Below are positions 36,401-51,400 of a stretch of DNA of 64,000 nt, in pieces (position 1 is the first letter of the stretch; each line of letters opens with the position of its first letter). A model generated the notes under the pieces. That model searched no databases. It saw only the letters and a program-made list of their open reading frames with translations, and was not told the DNA's origin. The position numbers and the translations under genes are program-made. This DNA is from Rachycentron canadum (lineage: Eukaryota; Chordata; Actinopteri; Carangiformes; Rachycentridae), in the NCBI GenBank assembly GCA_038496675.1, contig CM076659.1, positions 12,820,144 through 12,884,143 on the forward strand, given 5' to 3'.

Positions 36401-39400
36401 CTCATTTCAGCTCTGTTTACACATATTGCATTTGAAATTGGACCAATCATGTCTAAGGCTGTATTTTTTTCACACATTTTTCTCCTTGTTCTGGCTCTGT
36501 TTTCCTGCTGTTGCAAAACATTTCATTTCCTGAAAGAGGCTGAAATATTAGCTTTTGTTTTTCAGGCCTATTGACTTTGCTGACAGAGTCTTTACTCACC
36601 TCAGTTCTCAGACTTACTGTTCACTCACAGCAGTAGTTAATTGTGTTTTAGAAATCATTTAACATAGATTATGATTTAATGAGATCATGATCTGTTACAT
36701 TTTATGTTCTGTTACATTTATGTTTTATGTTCATCTGTGTTGAAACTATATTGCTGGCAAGTGTGTTGTTCCTTTTTTGATAAGACAATGTGCAATATAT
36801 TTGAAATTTGGTTCCTGACAACTCATTATTTTATTGCAACTTAAAATTCAGCAAAGGCACAGATTAAGTGCTGAGGGTTTGTGTTTGTTATATGCAATGA
36901 AAGTTACTGATCATGAAAAAGTACAAAGAAGCTAATAATTCTGTAAATCTAGACAAACAGAGACCATAGGTAATGGCTGGGAACTTGGCTTAAACTCAGA
37001 TAAACCCTCTTTGTCCCATACTAAGGCACACCTTCTCTGCAGCCTTTTGCCTCTGATGGCTTTGAACACTTACATAAAGTCTTACTGTGACATACTGTGA
37101 ATATTTTGTGACAGTAAGAGCAAGTTTGAATCATCTTGTGCTTTTATTATTATTTATTATCCAAGTTAATTGATCTGTTAGTTAAAACAATCCATTCAAC
37201 CACACATTTTAAACCATTATGACAAAAGAAATATTACTTATTGCTGTAACTTGAAGTAATTGCTGTCACATTATACTTTGAAGAACAAGAAGATGATACT
37301 CACAATTTTAATATACTCTTTCCAGTGTTTCTGCACCCAAGTTTGTGGTGTAACAAAACATCTTGCAGAAATAAACCACAACCTAACCACAGTAATCTAG
37401 TGTCAGACCCTTCCACGGCATTTGAGATGCTAATGATGCTGAGTTCATCTTTATAACTTATTATCTCCTTGACATTTCAAATTTAGTTCCAGAATGTAAT
37501 GCAAAATATTTTTGTGATTTAGTGAAATGTTAATCTTCGTCTGGAGGACTGTCGCCAGGTCTGCTCTTTGGGGAAATGGCAGCTTAATCCAAGTTGTCTT
37601 TCATTCTTTATCTAAGGCTCAAACCTTCCATCTCCTGGAATGACTTCCTATTTTCCATCCTCAGGAGAAAGTTGACTTCCTGTTTCCAGAAGCAGTTTTT
37701 ACCACGTTATAAATATTTGATCATTATGTGAGTCACACTCACATAATATCATAGATATTTAATTTTTCTTCTCACCAACTTCAGAGACTGATGACAGTTA
37801 GTGAAAAGCGTGTGGGAGGATTGTGACCATAAACAGAGATTGTGATTCCTCCTGTGTTTATAGATATCTTTCTGTTATTCAAACACACCATAAAAGTACA
37901 TTGTGTATCTGTTGTAGCAACATAATAGGGATAAACAGATACAATCTTAAGTGTTTGCAGACAGCTTTCTTCTATGAGGAGCTTTGATCTCAGTGGTCAG
38001 CAGAAGCTCTTCTTAATGTGTGAACTGAATGTAAGCCGGAGTGGTGTCTGGATTCCAGCTGACATATGTTAGATCTGCTTAAGTTGATTTAGCTACGCTT
38101 GTTGTAAGGATTTTTCAAGACTAAGGATGCAGTCGGCCTCAGTCAATGTTGCTTTACTACTGTGGTGGAGAAAAAAAAATGGCAAGTATATGTTATTATT
38201 ATGTCTTGATAAAACGTATATTTCTGTCTAAAGACGTTTTTGAGTAAGTTAGAGTGATCCAAACTGTACTGGGTGTCATCGGGTTTTGATGCAGGCACAA
38301 ACTGTGAAAAAACTAAGCCACTGCTGGTGTTTATATGGTTAACTGAGCGAAGTAGAGAAAGGAAGATTTCCATTGGCTGGGCCACACGCTGTAGTCACAG
38401 CTCTAGTGTTTCATGCAGACAGAGGGCCATCCCTCTGAGCGCAACTCCAGCCCCTTCATCTGGTTCTATTTAAGGTCTCTAGTGCCGACTCTTATGATTG
38501 GCGTACACAACCCCCTACTCTTCCTCCAGCTCCAGCCCCAACTGAGGAGAAGAAGGCTTTTTAGCAGATGGTTTATTTTCCAAGGGAAACCATTTCTTTC
38601 TCCCACTCCACTATCCTGTCCTCAGCTGGCTTCAGCTCACTTTTCTATCACTACTACAGTTCCTTCTGCTTTCTCTTTGCTGCTCCTCTTTCCACTGTGT
38701 TAATGTGTCTACTTGCATCTACTGACCCAGACTCAGCTTTGGTGGACATTAAGGATGAGGCCTCTCCTGTAACACATAATGGATTTTCTGCAGTTGACTG
38801 CCTAATTCTTTACCTTTTGGAGGGGAAATTATTTACTAGACTTTCAGCATCTCCACTGCCCTGGATGTTGGGCTGGAGGGGGATGCAGCTCTATGGCTAG
38901 ACTCTCAGGAAGATGCACTGAACCCTGTGAATATTGTGATTGGCTGAGCTCTACACACAAAGTGGCCTATGGCACAACGAGTGCCCAGCAGTCGCTCTCG
39001 CGGACCTATGGCTGGCAGCTGGCTGACAGCATGTTTTTTCCCATCAACCCCAGGTCTGGATGCCTCGGACCCCATGCTCCTGGAACAGTATGTGGTGGTG
39101 GCCAATTACGAGAAACAAGAGCCTGCAGAAATCAGCCTTCAAGCGGGTGAAGTGGTCGACGTCATTGAAAAGAGTGAGAGTGGTGAGTAATCAAAACAAA
39201 TGTACAACAAAGGCATGTTGAGCAGCTATAGGCAGCGTGCCTGTTGTGCGTGTCTCATAAACAGGCACTTTCATGATTCAGTCCATAGTTCCTCAAACCT
39301 TCTGCCCATTCCCTACCTCAACCCTCTCACCTCCTTTGTTCACAGCTTGCTAGCTGATACTTATCCCCATCTGGAGGCTCGCTTTGGCCTGCAGTCAGCC

Positions 39401-42400
39401 CTGTTTTTTCCCACTGTTGGTTTAGGCTGGAGGCCAGAATGTTGCCTCTAGCAAGAGGAATGTCTTCCAGACTTGTATTAATTATTCCACCTCATTTTAA
39501 TGGAAAGCCGGCAAGACATGCTGGATTTACAAATGGCAGCTGCAGAGTCCTTAGTCAGCTGTTTAACCTCTGGTAAGACTTACCAGACGGACCAAGATTG
39601 TCTTTTAAGGCATTTGTGAGTTAGCTTGATAATACTGAATTTTATATTCATGTGTAACTTAAAAAAATATATAATATCTATGTTTTAAATTCAGTAGAAA
39701 ACTTAGATAGTTTTGTAGATTTTTGTATACACCAGAAAAGCTGGTTCTACCAAAGTTACATATGTCATTAATATCATGAATACGAAATGAATACCAAATC
39801 ATAATACTGATAGGCAAACAGGCAAAAACTGACGACTATCAGTGACTCATAGGTCTAAGCCACTTCCCTTTCAAGGGAATTTGTCATATGAAGCACAAGA
39901 GTGAGTGGAGAGGTATAGGCCTGGTAACAAGGTCTGACATTCTGCTTTAATGGTGTGCAGAGACAGTAAAACAGTAATGGGACTCATGTGTTCTTCAGAG
40001 GGAGGATGGGGAATGAGAACTGGAGGAGGAAACTGTGACCAGGAAGGCAATTGGACTTGGGTTTCATGACGGGTGTGAGTGAAACGCCATGCCACCCTGG
40101 CCTTAAGGAAGAGAGTCTGTAGATTGGATCGCTTTGAAGTGTCTTGTGTCCTGCCTTTGGGTTCATGTATTTGTTTTCATTCCCTGCTCCAGTAGGATTT
40201 CAACCCAATGGGGAGCCACAGTGAGGCGGATATTCCAACACCTTGAAGTCCTTTTACCGGGGGCCTTATATGAGAGCTTTCCTCCATTAACTTGAGATGT
40301 ATGGTCCTGTGCTTTTAAGTAGAGGCCCCTTCACATTTGTAATTCAGCTGACCATGGTGCAAAGTTATAGTGGTTGGTCCGCATGCTGATGAGCCCTACA
40401 GAATGTGATTTATGATTTCCAGGCTTCAATGTTATTACTCTAGGTGCCATGTTATTATTGTTTTGTTTCATCCTTTTCTCTGATGCAGGCTGGTGTATTG
40501 TTGCCCTCGGTCCAGCTCATTCATTCATCTCTGGTTTTGTTGGATTTCTCATGAGTTTCTAGAAAGCAAAACAATAGACTGCAGGATTTTTAAAATGCAT
40601 CCTAAGGCTATTTGACAGTTTTCTTATACACCGATGGAGACTTTCACAGGGCTCTGAAGTAAATACAACAGTCCCTATGTCTTGCCGTGGAGACTGTTTC
40701 CAGCAGCACAGCTAGCATTTAACTGAAATCTCAACACCTCCTGCAGTAGAAGTCGGCTAAAGCTGTACCATTTGGCTGGTTGACATCACTCGATCTCCCT
40801 TTGCCAACACTAACAAGACCAGGTGTGTGCTAAGAAGATTTCAGAGCTCATTTGACTTAGCATTCATTCTCTTGCAGGATAAGTACAAACCCTTTAATGG
40901 TTTCTGACAGATTGATCTCTGTATTACAGAGCTAAGTGGTGAATAGACTGACGTACTAAAAGGTGTCTGTTACTTCTGTTATGATAAAGGGTTGTATAGA
41001 TTTTTATTGAGCCTGAAGCTCACATATTTTCCTTTAAGGCCATGCACATTTAAACCAGCATGGCTCTTTGGATGCACTGAGTGGAAAATAGCTATCATAT
41101 TTCCATATAATTTTTATCAGCTAATGCATGTGACTGGTTTTTGCGCAAGGTGTGAGAGTATGAGACTGTGATGGTGACTGTAACTGCACCTACATATGAT
41201 TTTTGCCATTCACCATATAGTCCTTCAACAGACGTCCTGCTGTTACAGCTACTGTACCATTGACTGTGTCTGTGACTGTTGCCCAGTACAGTTATCAACT
41301 TTTCCTTACCTTGGATTAGATAATATATGCCTTTGACAGGGCAGTGAATCTAGGTCAGACCTATAAGTGAGCTCAGCTTTCTCCACTTTTCCAGCCTGCT
41401 GTCCTGAGCCAAGGCAGTATTTTCCATTGCACTGGCTGACGATACAGTTTGTGTTGTGGCCTTTGTTTCATTCGGTACAGTAGTTTATACTGATTGCTGG
41501 TTTGTTGGGTTTAAAGTAGGTATAGTATTTGGGAAATCAACGGGGAAATCAGTGGCTACTTGATGTTCTGTTGTAGCGTTCAGTTTCCTTGGGATAATAT
41601 GACACAGAAGTTCCTGTGAAAAGTAATATAAAAGTAAATGCTTAATCTAAAGGAGCAAACAAAAAGTTCCAAACTGTGATGGTAATTAAAATGTGTTTTC
41701 TAATTATTAATTCTGTCCTCACCTCCTCTGCAGCTATTTTATTTGTCTATTTTATGAGAGTTTGCCAGGGGGGGATGCTGGCTCAGGAGGAGAGAGTAGT
41801 GCAGGGAGAAACTCAGGGAGAAAATGGAAAAAGCTATTTCCTGCCAAAGTTAGTGGTTCAGAGAGGTTGGTTCATTATAATGGCCTAATGGATCCTCCAG
41901 GATGCCTCCTCAGTTTACACTGTATTGGAGAGATGGTAGCCAAAGCTAAGCTAGCAACCTCATTGGTCAGTTCAAATGAATTGTAATCAGTGGTTTAAAT
42001 ATTGTCTTTTAATAGAATAGCATACAGGAAAGGAAAAAATATTTGCAGCCACTTCTGGAAAAGTTGTACTTGAAGCCAGTTTGCGTACACCTCAAGGGCA
42101 ATGTTAAGCATGTTGTACAGTCCTGTGTAGAAAATCAGGACCAGTCAGGGTTTAACTTGTCTCCATTCCAAGTCTGGATCATCTTCTTTGAATTACAATT
42201 TGCCAAATGAACACCAGGAATGCCTGTCTGTTTTGGAGAGCCCAGCTTACATCCATCAGTCCATCTCACCCCAAGACCCCCGGCACCACCCATGTAGACT
42301 ATTTATATGTATATATATGTATATGTCTATACTGCTTCATCCAGATTACTAAAGCACGGAAGAGCCTTCATGGTCACTCATTAAGACAATAATCTTATCT

Positions 42401-45400
42401 GTGTAAAACTGCTTTTTTTTCCCCTAATTTTAAGTCTAAAACAAATGTGAGCCATGGAGAAGCTGGAAGGTAACAGGGCTATCCTGCAGATCAAACATGC
42501 CTGGCCCTCAGCATGGCATGATGAATGTACATCGTGGCATGTTTCATGTGGAAAAAATGTGCCAATAGAATAATGTCTCTGCTCTACATCTTCAGGCTGG
42601 AGGCAAGATGGTCTCAGGGCTCAGCAGGGAGTCTTTGAGTCATCCAGGAGTTTAGCCCTAGAGCACAGACTTGCAAACAGGTTGTTCCTGTAAAATTGAA
42701 AGTTTCCAACTAAATAATGTATATGGCAGTAATCTTTGGTAGAAAAATTCCAATCCAGATCATTTCTAGAGGTTAGCCATTTATTTTTAGATAATCAGAT
42801 TATTTCTACTTGTTGTAATTGTTTTTACCCAGGCTAGCAGTTAGTAGTTTTAGTTTAGCTTAGTTTTAGGGATAGCAATATGGGTCTGTTAGTTAGTCAA
42901 GCCACTTTGGTTCAGACTGAAATTTCTCAACAACTATTTGATGGATTGCCTTGGAATTTGGTGCAGACAATCATGTTTCCTTTAGGATAGGTCAGCCGCC
43001 TCCCTTAGCTCAAAGCACCACTGTGTCTGGATGTAGCCTTTCAGAGCTACAAGCATGGCTTTGGGTCTTGACTTTAGATCTTGTTTAAGATAGCATACAC
43101 AGACAAAAAACATCCTGCACAAATGAATTACAATCACAGCTGACCTTTTTCTGTAATGAAAGCACCACAATACTCAGTTAGTTGATGAGAAAGCTTCTGT
43201 TTCTTTGCATATCTTGCCATTAGCAGTTCCTTTAGATGCAACAGCATCATATATACTGTCTATTCTAGTTTTAACTTTAAATTCTAACTCTGAAATGCAG
43301 CAGGAGTAAAGGAAAAGGTTTGTGTTTATCTTTGAGTGCTGCTATTGCTCAAAACTTAAGTTTCTTGATTTGGTATGTGCAGTTTCAGCAAGAACATGTT
43401 TCCTTGTGTAAAAGAGGAAAAACCCCAATAATTCTTGTCAATGAACCACTAAAGACATGATATAGAAAACTTGCCAAGTGTTAAATGTCTCAGAGCAGAT
43501 GGAAGACACATTATCCACTCACAGTAATCCCCATCCTGCACATTCTTTCAGCTCACCATAGGAAGTACTAATGACCATCTCAAGAAATTAACCTTATCCT
43601 GTATTTTTAGATATGGAAACTTAGATGGGCGCTATGTGTAACTGGCTTTCAACATTCAGAAGGCTTCTGCTTTATTTACTTTCGTCTTGACACTGGCAGA
43701 TACAAGCAACAGAGATGAAGAACAGGAGCAGTAACAATATTTACTTTGCTTTATTAGCACAGATAGCAGTAATAATAATGTACTAATGATGTGCAGAAAT
43801 GAGTCTGTGAGGCCAAAAAGGTGCCTCTCTCTCACTCAAGAATTGACTATTGAGTTAAACCAGCTTTTCAAGGGGTGGGCTTTCAGACACTCAAGGACTG
43901 CTGTGTCTCCAGATCAGTGGAGCCTAGAGAGCACACAGACTGTGGGCTATAGCTTAGTTTAGGCCATGAGGGGATCCTTTCAGTGGCTGGGGGTTGGGGG
44001 GGAGTGAAGGTCGTTCCTTAGGTCAACATTAGCTCTTGAAAGTCGTTTTGTGCTGTTTTCGCCTCCTCCCACTTGTACCAGCGCCTCCCAGGTAATTGAA
44101 ACCCAGTGTTTTGTGAAAACTGGAAGTGTGCGCATTGGGCTGAATACCTTCCCTCTTGTGCTTTGATTCTGGATCTACTGTTAATAAATACAGAAGCTGG
44201 AAATGAATGGGGTACTCAACAGTGGTGTCAGATATCTGCAGGACTGCTGAGCCACTGCATTCCTCATCATTTCAGGTTGTGAAAAAAGCCTTCTCGTGCT
44301 GCTGAATCTGTGGTTCTTATATGTACACTAGATATGTAGAAATCTGAGTTAGCCCAAGGCACAAAACACTTTTGATTTAGAATTACAGTACTATTTCAGG
44401 TTTATGTCTCAATGATGAATATATAGGGATGAGTAGGACATAAAGGAACATTGCAATCACTGTGATATATAAGGCATTACTTAGGTATCAGATTTGATTG
44501 ATTACATACACAGATTGCAGTTTTGTTTTATGGCTTATACAGACACCTTCGGAGAAACCCAGAATGGCATAAATCTCGTCTCTTGTTGCAGCTGAGAATC
44601 TGTTGTTGATTACAGTAAAAATGAAGCACGGGTCTTAAAGCTGATAGAGTTTCCAGATGGCAGATACCGTATGAGAGACAAACAGAGCTTAGAGATGCTC
44701 CTCACTCTCATTGTATGTCTGTCCACTGTATCTGCAATTGTAGGTGAAGTAAGAGTATGAGGACAGCGCCATAAAAGTCAGGAGCCAACGTCTGTTTACA
44801 TGTCTTATACTCTCTTTGCAGAAATAGCTCAATAGCTTTTTTTCCATCTTGCATTTCCACATTGCTACAAAACTTTCAGTTTACATAACCACCACTGATT
44901 TTTCTTCATTATACGAGCAAGTGGTTTGTGAAAGGCATTGCTCATAGTTAGTTAAAAGGATGGTATGACATTTTTGGCAGATTTAACTGCTGTTTGACTG
45001 TAACAGGCTAACTGTTTCCAGTCTTTGCTCTAGGCTAAGTTAACTGACTGTTGGCTGTGGCCTTAAATGTAACGGGCACATATGAGAGTTATATTATCAA
45101 CTTCATCTCCATTTAGTTTTCCAGCAGAAAGCAAATAAATGTATTTCCTAAGATGTCAAACATTTTCTTTAAATCTGGATCAGTATATTTCATGCTGTCT
45201 TAATTAGGCTGACATCATCATTTTCAGACATTTAACTCAATTTAACCCAAGTTTTGTGCCTCACATCAGGCTACTGAGGCATAAACCTAGACACATCTTG
45301 CTTTGCTCTGCCTAAAACATCAAGTTTTTATGATATCCTTGTGGTGCAAAACAAAGGTGTTGTCAAGAAAATCCATTTGGCTTCTTCTTCCCAAGGCTGT

Positions 45401-48400
45401 GACATTTGAGGTTGATGCCTGTGGTTGCAGTCCTATGGTGTGATGGTGTTATATGACATCTCCATCAGAGGCTTGTGGGTTTAGCTATTGTCTTATGCAA
45501 CCACTGACCCCAAAACTGTGGGGGTTACAAAACAAAACTTTTAAAGCTTTTTGATTTACTCAGGATGTTGAGCAGCTATAATCGTAATATTGAATGTTTA
45601 GCAAAGTGTTTTGCCAGTCAGCATTTGGCTGTGTACTTTTTTCCTTTGTGGTTGAAACTAAGCAACAACTTTCCAAGATTTTTAACTTTTCCTTACGTGG
45701 ATAACGGGAGGGAGACATGGGGACACAGAGTCAAGATACAGGTGTAGCTTGTATGTCTAGGCTCTCTGCTGTGGGGGGAAAAAAAAACAAATGCACAGAT
45801 ACTAGTGTGCTCAAACACACACTTATTTCCAGACACAAGTTATGCTTCCTTCACCTACGTTCCTCCCACATCTGCACAGCTAATCCCTGCCATCCGGAAA
45901 CAGGGAGGAGAGAAAACGTTCCTCCCCTAATCTTATTTCCATTATCTGCCATTTCACCTTCCAGCACCTGAATCCACAACTTCATTCAGTCACCTCACAG
46001 GAGCTTTACTGAACCTTTTCCACTATTGGATTTCATCGCTTGTGATGTTACATGTAACCCCTCATGTCTGACTGGAGAGATTTTAATCCACAGCAGTAGG
46101 GTAGGGTGAAGCGTTCAAGGTCATTCACTGGTAAAATGTAGATTAACGAATCTCAGAAAAACCATGCAGATTTACCAGTATGATTCATTGAAATGTTAAG
46201 CATTATGCAATTCGGCAAACTCGCTGTCTTGGGAGCAGGAGGCCAAAAAAAACAGCTGTTTCTTTTGTAATGACCTCAGTTGAAGGTCTGTATCAACATG
46301 ACAAATGTACAAATGATAATACTGTCACATATGAAGTTGAAGTCATCCAAAAATTAAGAATCACATTCTCCTCCCAGCCCTCATGGGTAAATATCCCACA
46401 ACATGAAGTGGAATATATGAAAATAGTGGGTGGGTTTCATTTGAAATCTCAAGCCATAAACATTACATGTGAATTATGTTGGTTTATGTCCACCACATAG
46501 TTTTCTGAAATTTAGATTTTTTTTAATTTTGTGTTGCCCATAAACATGGACTGTTGGAGCTATTACTTTGTGAGTGAATGCATACGGTGAAAGACATGAA
46601 GCAGGTTTCACATTTAGTAGGGTTTTTCTTTTTCTACCTTTCACATAATTGCAACGTGTAATGACCAGGAAATCATCACTTGTGCAGTGGTGTGTGGGTT
46701 TTTATAAGTACTTTTATTGGTTCTTCTGAGGTTCAGCGAATTCAGTCTAAGCACCTGCCATATGGGCGGATGGTTGAAAAATACAGGCAAGGCAGCTGAA
46801 GCCATCAATAACAACATATATTTACTCAGGCCTTTTCAAGTGACAGTGTGTCTTTGCTGCATACGTATATTTAGACTTACAACCAAGTGCTCTCAGCTGA
46901 GCCTCCGCTATACCTTATTCTTTTATTTGCTTACATTTCTATAAGTGTCAGTTTGCTGAGGTGAAAACGATATTACACCCCCCACCCCACCCTGGCATGT
47001 GTGAAAATGGGAATTTCCAATGTAAGGATTTTTTTTCTTTCTTGAGTTGACGCAGGGCTTTCTTCTCCTGACAAGCCGGCCTCCCTCTATAATACTCAAT
47101 TTCATTTCATGTACAAGTCATGTAGTTGATGTTTCTCCTCAAAAGTTTTCATAATGAAGTATTGTAAAACTTTAGTATAATTAACTTGTTTAGAAATAGG
47201 TCAGTCGGTGTAATTAATGACAAATAATACTAAGGCAAAAGTCTATATTTTGTCTCCCCTGGTTCTGAATGTTAGTTTCTTAGCTTGGTGCTTGGTGTCT
47301 AATTAACCAACATGGGCTTTTGTTCAAGCCTCAGCTTTGGTGTAAAGACTGAGCACATTACATGGCTTGTTTCATCCCTGTGCCTGAGCCAGCATGGTGC
47401 ACAGAGCCAGATACTAACAGCATCTGGACCCTCCTGAACTCTATGCAAGATAGTTCCACTCTACAGCAGATGATTATTTTATGTCATGCAGCTTAGTAAC
47501 TTCATCAATTAAATAGATCATAGTTTGCATGAATCACAGAGATTGCACTTTGAAGTAAGAATAAAGACTTGGAAATGTTTCCTTGGTTATTGCCTCTACT
47601 GTGACAGTCATCCATTTAGTCTGTCAGCAGGATAGGGTATCCTCTAGTTCCTCCAGATTCCAAAAAAGATTATGGATAGATGCGACCAGGAAACAATTTG
47701 TTTCAGTTATTTTAGTCATCATGGTTTGGGATTGCGAACATTACAGAATTATTAAGGTTTTATAACCATAATCACAGCATGGAACTACCTGAAGGGATCT
47801 GATACGAAATCCTATGGGTATCCTTGTAGCAATCAATAAATTATAGTGAAATCATGATTTTGTTTTGTTTGAAAACAACAGCAGGTGGAGGAATTGTTCA
47901 GTGCTGGCAGTGGTTGGGAAGTTGGCTCTGGTTTGTTTTGCTGAGAGATAAGATGCCATTATCCAGCAAGGGTGACTTTACAAAAAAAAAAATCTCTCCA
48001 CTTGAAGCAGATCCAACATAACAGAATGAAAAAAGTCTTTAATACTGATGAAATGGGCCTACTTGTCTACAATCCAGCACATTAAGCTTCCAATCATTTA
48101 ATTGCTACATGTCTATTTGTAAGTTCAGAACATAATTACAACATATGTCATTGAATACAGATTAATCTCAACTGCAAAGTATTTTTGCTGCCATTTCCAT
48201 ATTAGAACCCTCCATTTTTGCCTCATCCTTCATCATATCATTAAATAATTCAAGTTATTTCTATTCCAGTCTGCTGTTTTATATTCTGCTTCTTTTTACA
48301 TTGTGTGCAAATAAACTACCTGATAACACACCATTTCTGCAGGAAAATGTACACAGGGGGTTTGCACCAGCTGTGAGAGAGTGATGGAACACTCCTTTCC

Positions 48401-51400
48401 TCTTTATGGGCTATTCAGACAGATGTCAGCCATATTGTATTCCCGTTACCACAACAAATAGCATACGTGTGACATACCACATATAGGGCAGTTTTTATGC
48501 CAGCTTTGTCACTTAGGTCTCCTGCTGAGAGCTGACACCATCTCAGACATGCAGGGTGACTTTTTTGTGTATGTTTAAAATGTTATGATTAATGCAACAT
48601 ATGTTCTTTACATTTGCCACATGGCCGTATACAGCACACTTTATCCTGCACAAAGGATCCCTGTATTCCACTCACTTTATTAGGATGAGATTTTAAAGTG
48701 AAGCATTACTTTGCATTTGCTCCTCTCCAGCAGAGGCAATTGTAATAAAGCGGTTGTCAAAGAAAATCTGTCATACTTAGAGGAACCCAATCAAATCAGC
48801 CGCAACCTAGTAAATGGATATTTTGGCTTGTAACAGTACTTCAGTTCTGTCCTGCCCACTGAAGTCATGACTGATCCTGATGAAACGTAGGTTGAACAAG
48901 ACTATGTCATGAATCGAGCCACAGCCAGGCGGCGTTCCCTCTGATGTTCTTGGCCCTGACTGTGGTTATAGATTCTGTTGGCAACACAATGGAGTTCCTC
49001 ATGTTCATTTTCATTTGTAGTTCATCCCTGTGATTTCAGATATTTTATCAAATCAGGACTGAGTATTTAGCAGGGGATTTAAACCAGACTAAAAGATCTG
49101 TTGTCAGACTAGAAGGTGTCGTCTATGATCATTTTCATCAGTTTTGTTTATTATGTGCACTTTTTGGGAAAGAAAGCCAAAGCCAATTCCTAAGCATATA
49201 TATAAGTATCAACAAACTGTAGGGTTAAAGTTATACAGGGTTCATATGACATTTAAATTCTTTACACTCTAGGTGTGAGCTATACTCTCTCTAGCTTGCT
49301 TTGTAATGCATTGCATCCTGTGTTTGTTAAACATCCTGCATACAACACACTTGATCATTTTGATATACATTCATAGTTCTGGTGACTTTCAACCTCTGTA
49401 TGTTAACACAGGTTGGTGGTTTGTGAGCACCGCAGAAGAGCAGGGTTGGGTCCCTGCAACCTATCTCAACTCCCACAGTGGCACACGGGATGACTTGGAG
49501 GTCGGCGCCTCTAAAGCTGGGGAAGGTAAGTCACTGCTAACCTTCCTACCTCTGCCCACCCTCCCACATGCACGCAGACACACACATAAACACAACCTCA
49601 CACACTGTTAAAAGCCTGCACACAGACACCGCCTCTGCCCTCAATCCTCAGTCTTTGATCTGTGACAAAACGGAGCAAACTTGCTCCTAATTCACCACTG
49701 CCGGCCTATGCTAATGTCTGACGCCAGGCTGCTTGTGAACACCTCTCTCTGTCTGCCTGCCATCATAAGCATGCTTGAACAGAGTGGAGATTCAGGACTG
49801 GTTAAACAGCAAAGAGGAGTGCCAGGACGGACCGCAACCACTGAAGTGATGTGCTGCACAGTAATACACTGTACAGTAGAGATCCAGAGCAATATTAAGT
49901 GATATGACCTCCGTGAAGTGAGCTCATGAAAGAGGCATGTGTTTCCATCAGCAGTAAGGAATGAAACACAAGAATATTTCATGAGTTGTGCTCTTATTAC
50001 TATGGTTATCATTAATTAAACCAAGCTCTGGTATGAATTATGCTATTTCAAGCAATGTCTGCTTATCATTGTGGATTACTGAAAACTTGCATTACAGTAG
50101 ACAAGTGTAGATGTTAAATTTCATGTGCTTACACAAGTCAGAGTGGGATCCAAATCCCTGATAGGAAACACACCTATGTAGAGTTGGTTTGCCAGGTTAT
50201 AATACTGACATGTGCAACTGAAGACTGTGTCCAATCATCTTGATAACCCTGTCAGATGTGATTATCAAACCATATTAAAGCAGCTCAAGCTGTCTCATTC
50301 TTCAGTATTGGAGGGGGAAAACATTTTAATCACAGGGCACTAGAGCTCAATTAGGGTTACATACACATATTTTGATAGTTTTGACAGGTATTGCAGCCAC
50401 TACAGCTTGTTTGTTAAGATTTATGCAGCAATGTTTCAGTGAAAGCCCAACAAACTGGAGGCACGGAAATAATTAAGATGCGCATTACACTTCCAAACAA
50501 ACATCAAGATTTTCCAGCACTTTGGCCAACACATCTTTTGCTGTACAATTGGTGTGCGCTATAACAATGGAATGCAGGATCCCCTTGGTGTTGTATATCT
50601 TATGACTCAAAGATGTAGCGGGGAGTGAATACAGAGACTGCAGACTGTTTCACAGTATCTGTAACATGTTAAAGTGCCCTTTTCTCTCCGTTTGGACTGA
50701 CAGAATACATATTTATTTCAACACACTCAATATGGATACCATGTACACGCACACATACTAATACAGACACATACCTTAATGTAAGCATCCACACCCAACG
50801 GTCCTATCTACTCAGTCAAAGATAGCTGGAGATTGCTGCCTGGGGGTTTCAGGAGGACAATCTGTCAGTGTAATTAGTGTTTATATGACTAGTCGGTCAT
50901 GGGAATGGCATGAAACTCATAAAGCATGTCTTTGTCAGTCCAGTGGTCTTCAGCAGTCTGTGCCACCTCATCGAATCACACATTTTTTCAAAACTGGATG
51001 TGGACTTCATGATACTTTTCTTTCAAAGAGACATGTTGAGAAGTCAGACAGCTTCAGATATGCATAGTTTCTCTGCTTCCTCGTTCTGTTTAAATTTTAT
51101 ACAAAAATAAAAATATTACTTAAAGGATTTTTTTAAAAGAAGAAGATTAATACCACTCATATAGTATCTGTCAGCTAAACGTAACATTACACCTGACGTG
51201 ATGTGCCGGTTACAACGTGCACATCTCCCACCGCGGCACTGTCAGCTGCTCCATTAATTGGACGGCATTCCTGCAGCAGCAATGTGTGTCCCAGATGCTC
51301 TAACACGACAGGATGCGGAAACCACGCTAACAACATCCTAATTACAAGCCACAGAGAAGATGTCTCGGTTTAACACTTCCTCTGTAACCTCCATCCATCC

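Larger units (their letters stand above)
39183..49411 (+). other. sh3pxd2a intron 7
   Basis: A 10.2 kb intron between the two SH3-1 exons. It contains teleost repeat copies at 42898-42985 and 44955-45180. No exon is seen. Confidence 0.75.

Noticed and set aside
38413..38900. Overlapping 96- and 110-codon frames upstream of exon 7
   Set aside because: Low-complexity Ser/Leu/Pro composition, no splice support, and neither is in frame with exon 7.
49692..50012. 106-codon minus-strand frame
   Set aside because: No homology, splice context or composition suggesting protein; it lies inside an sh3pxd2a intron.
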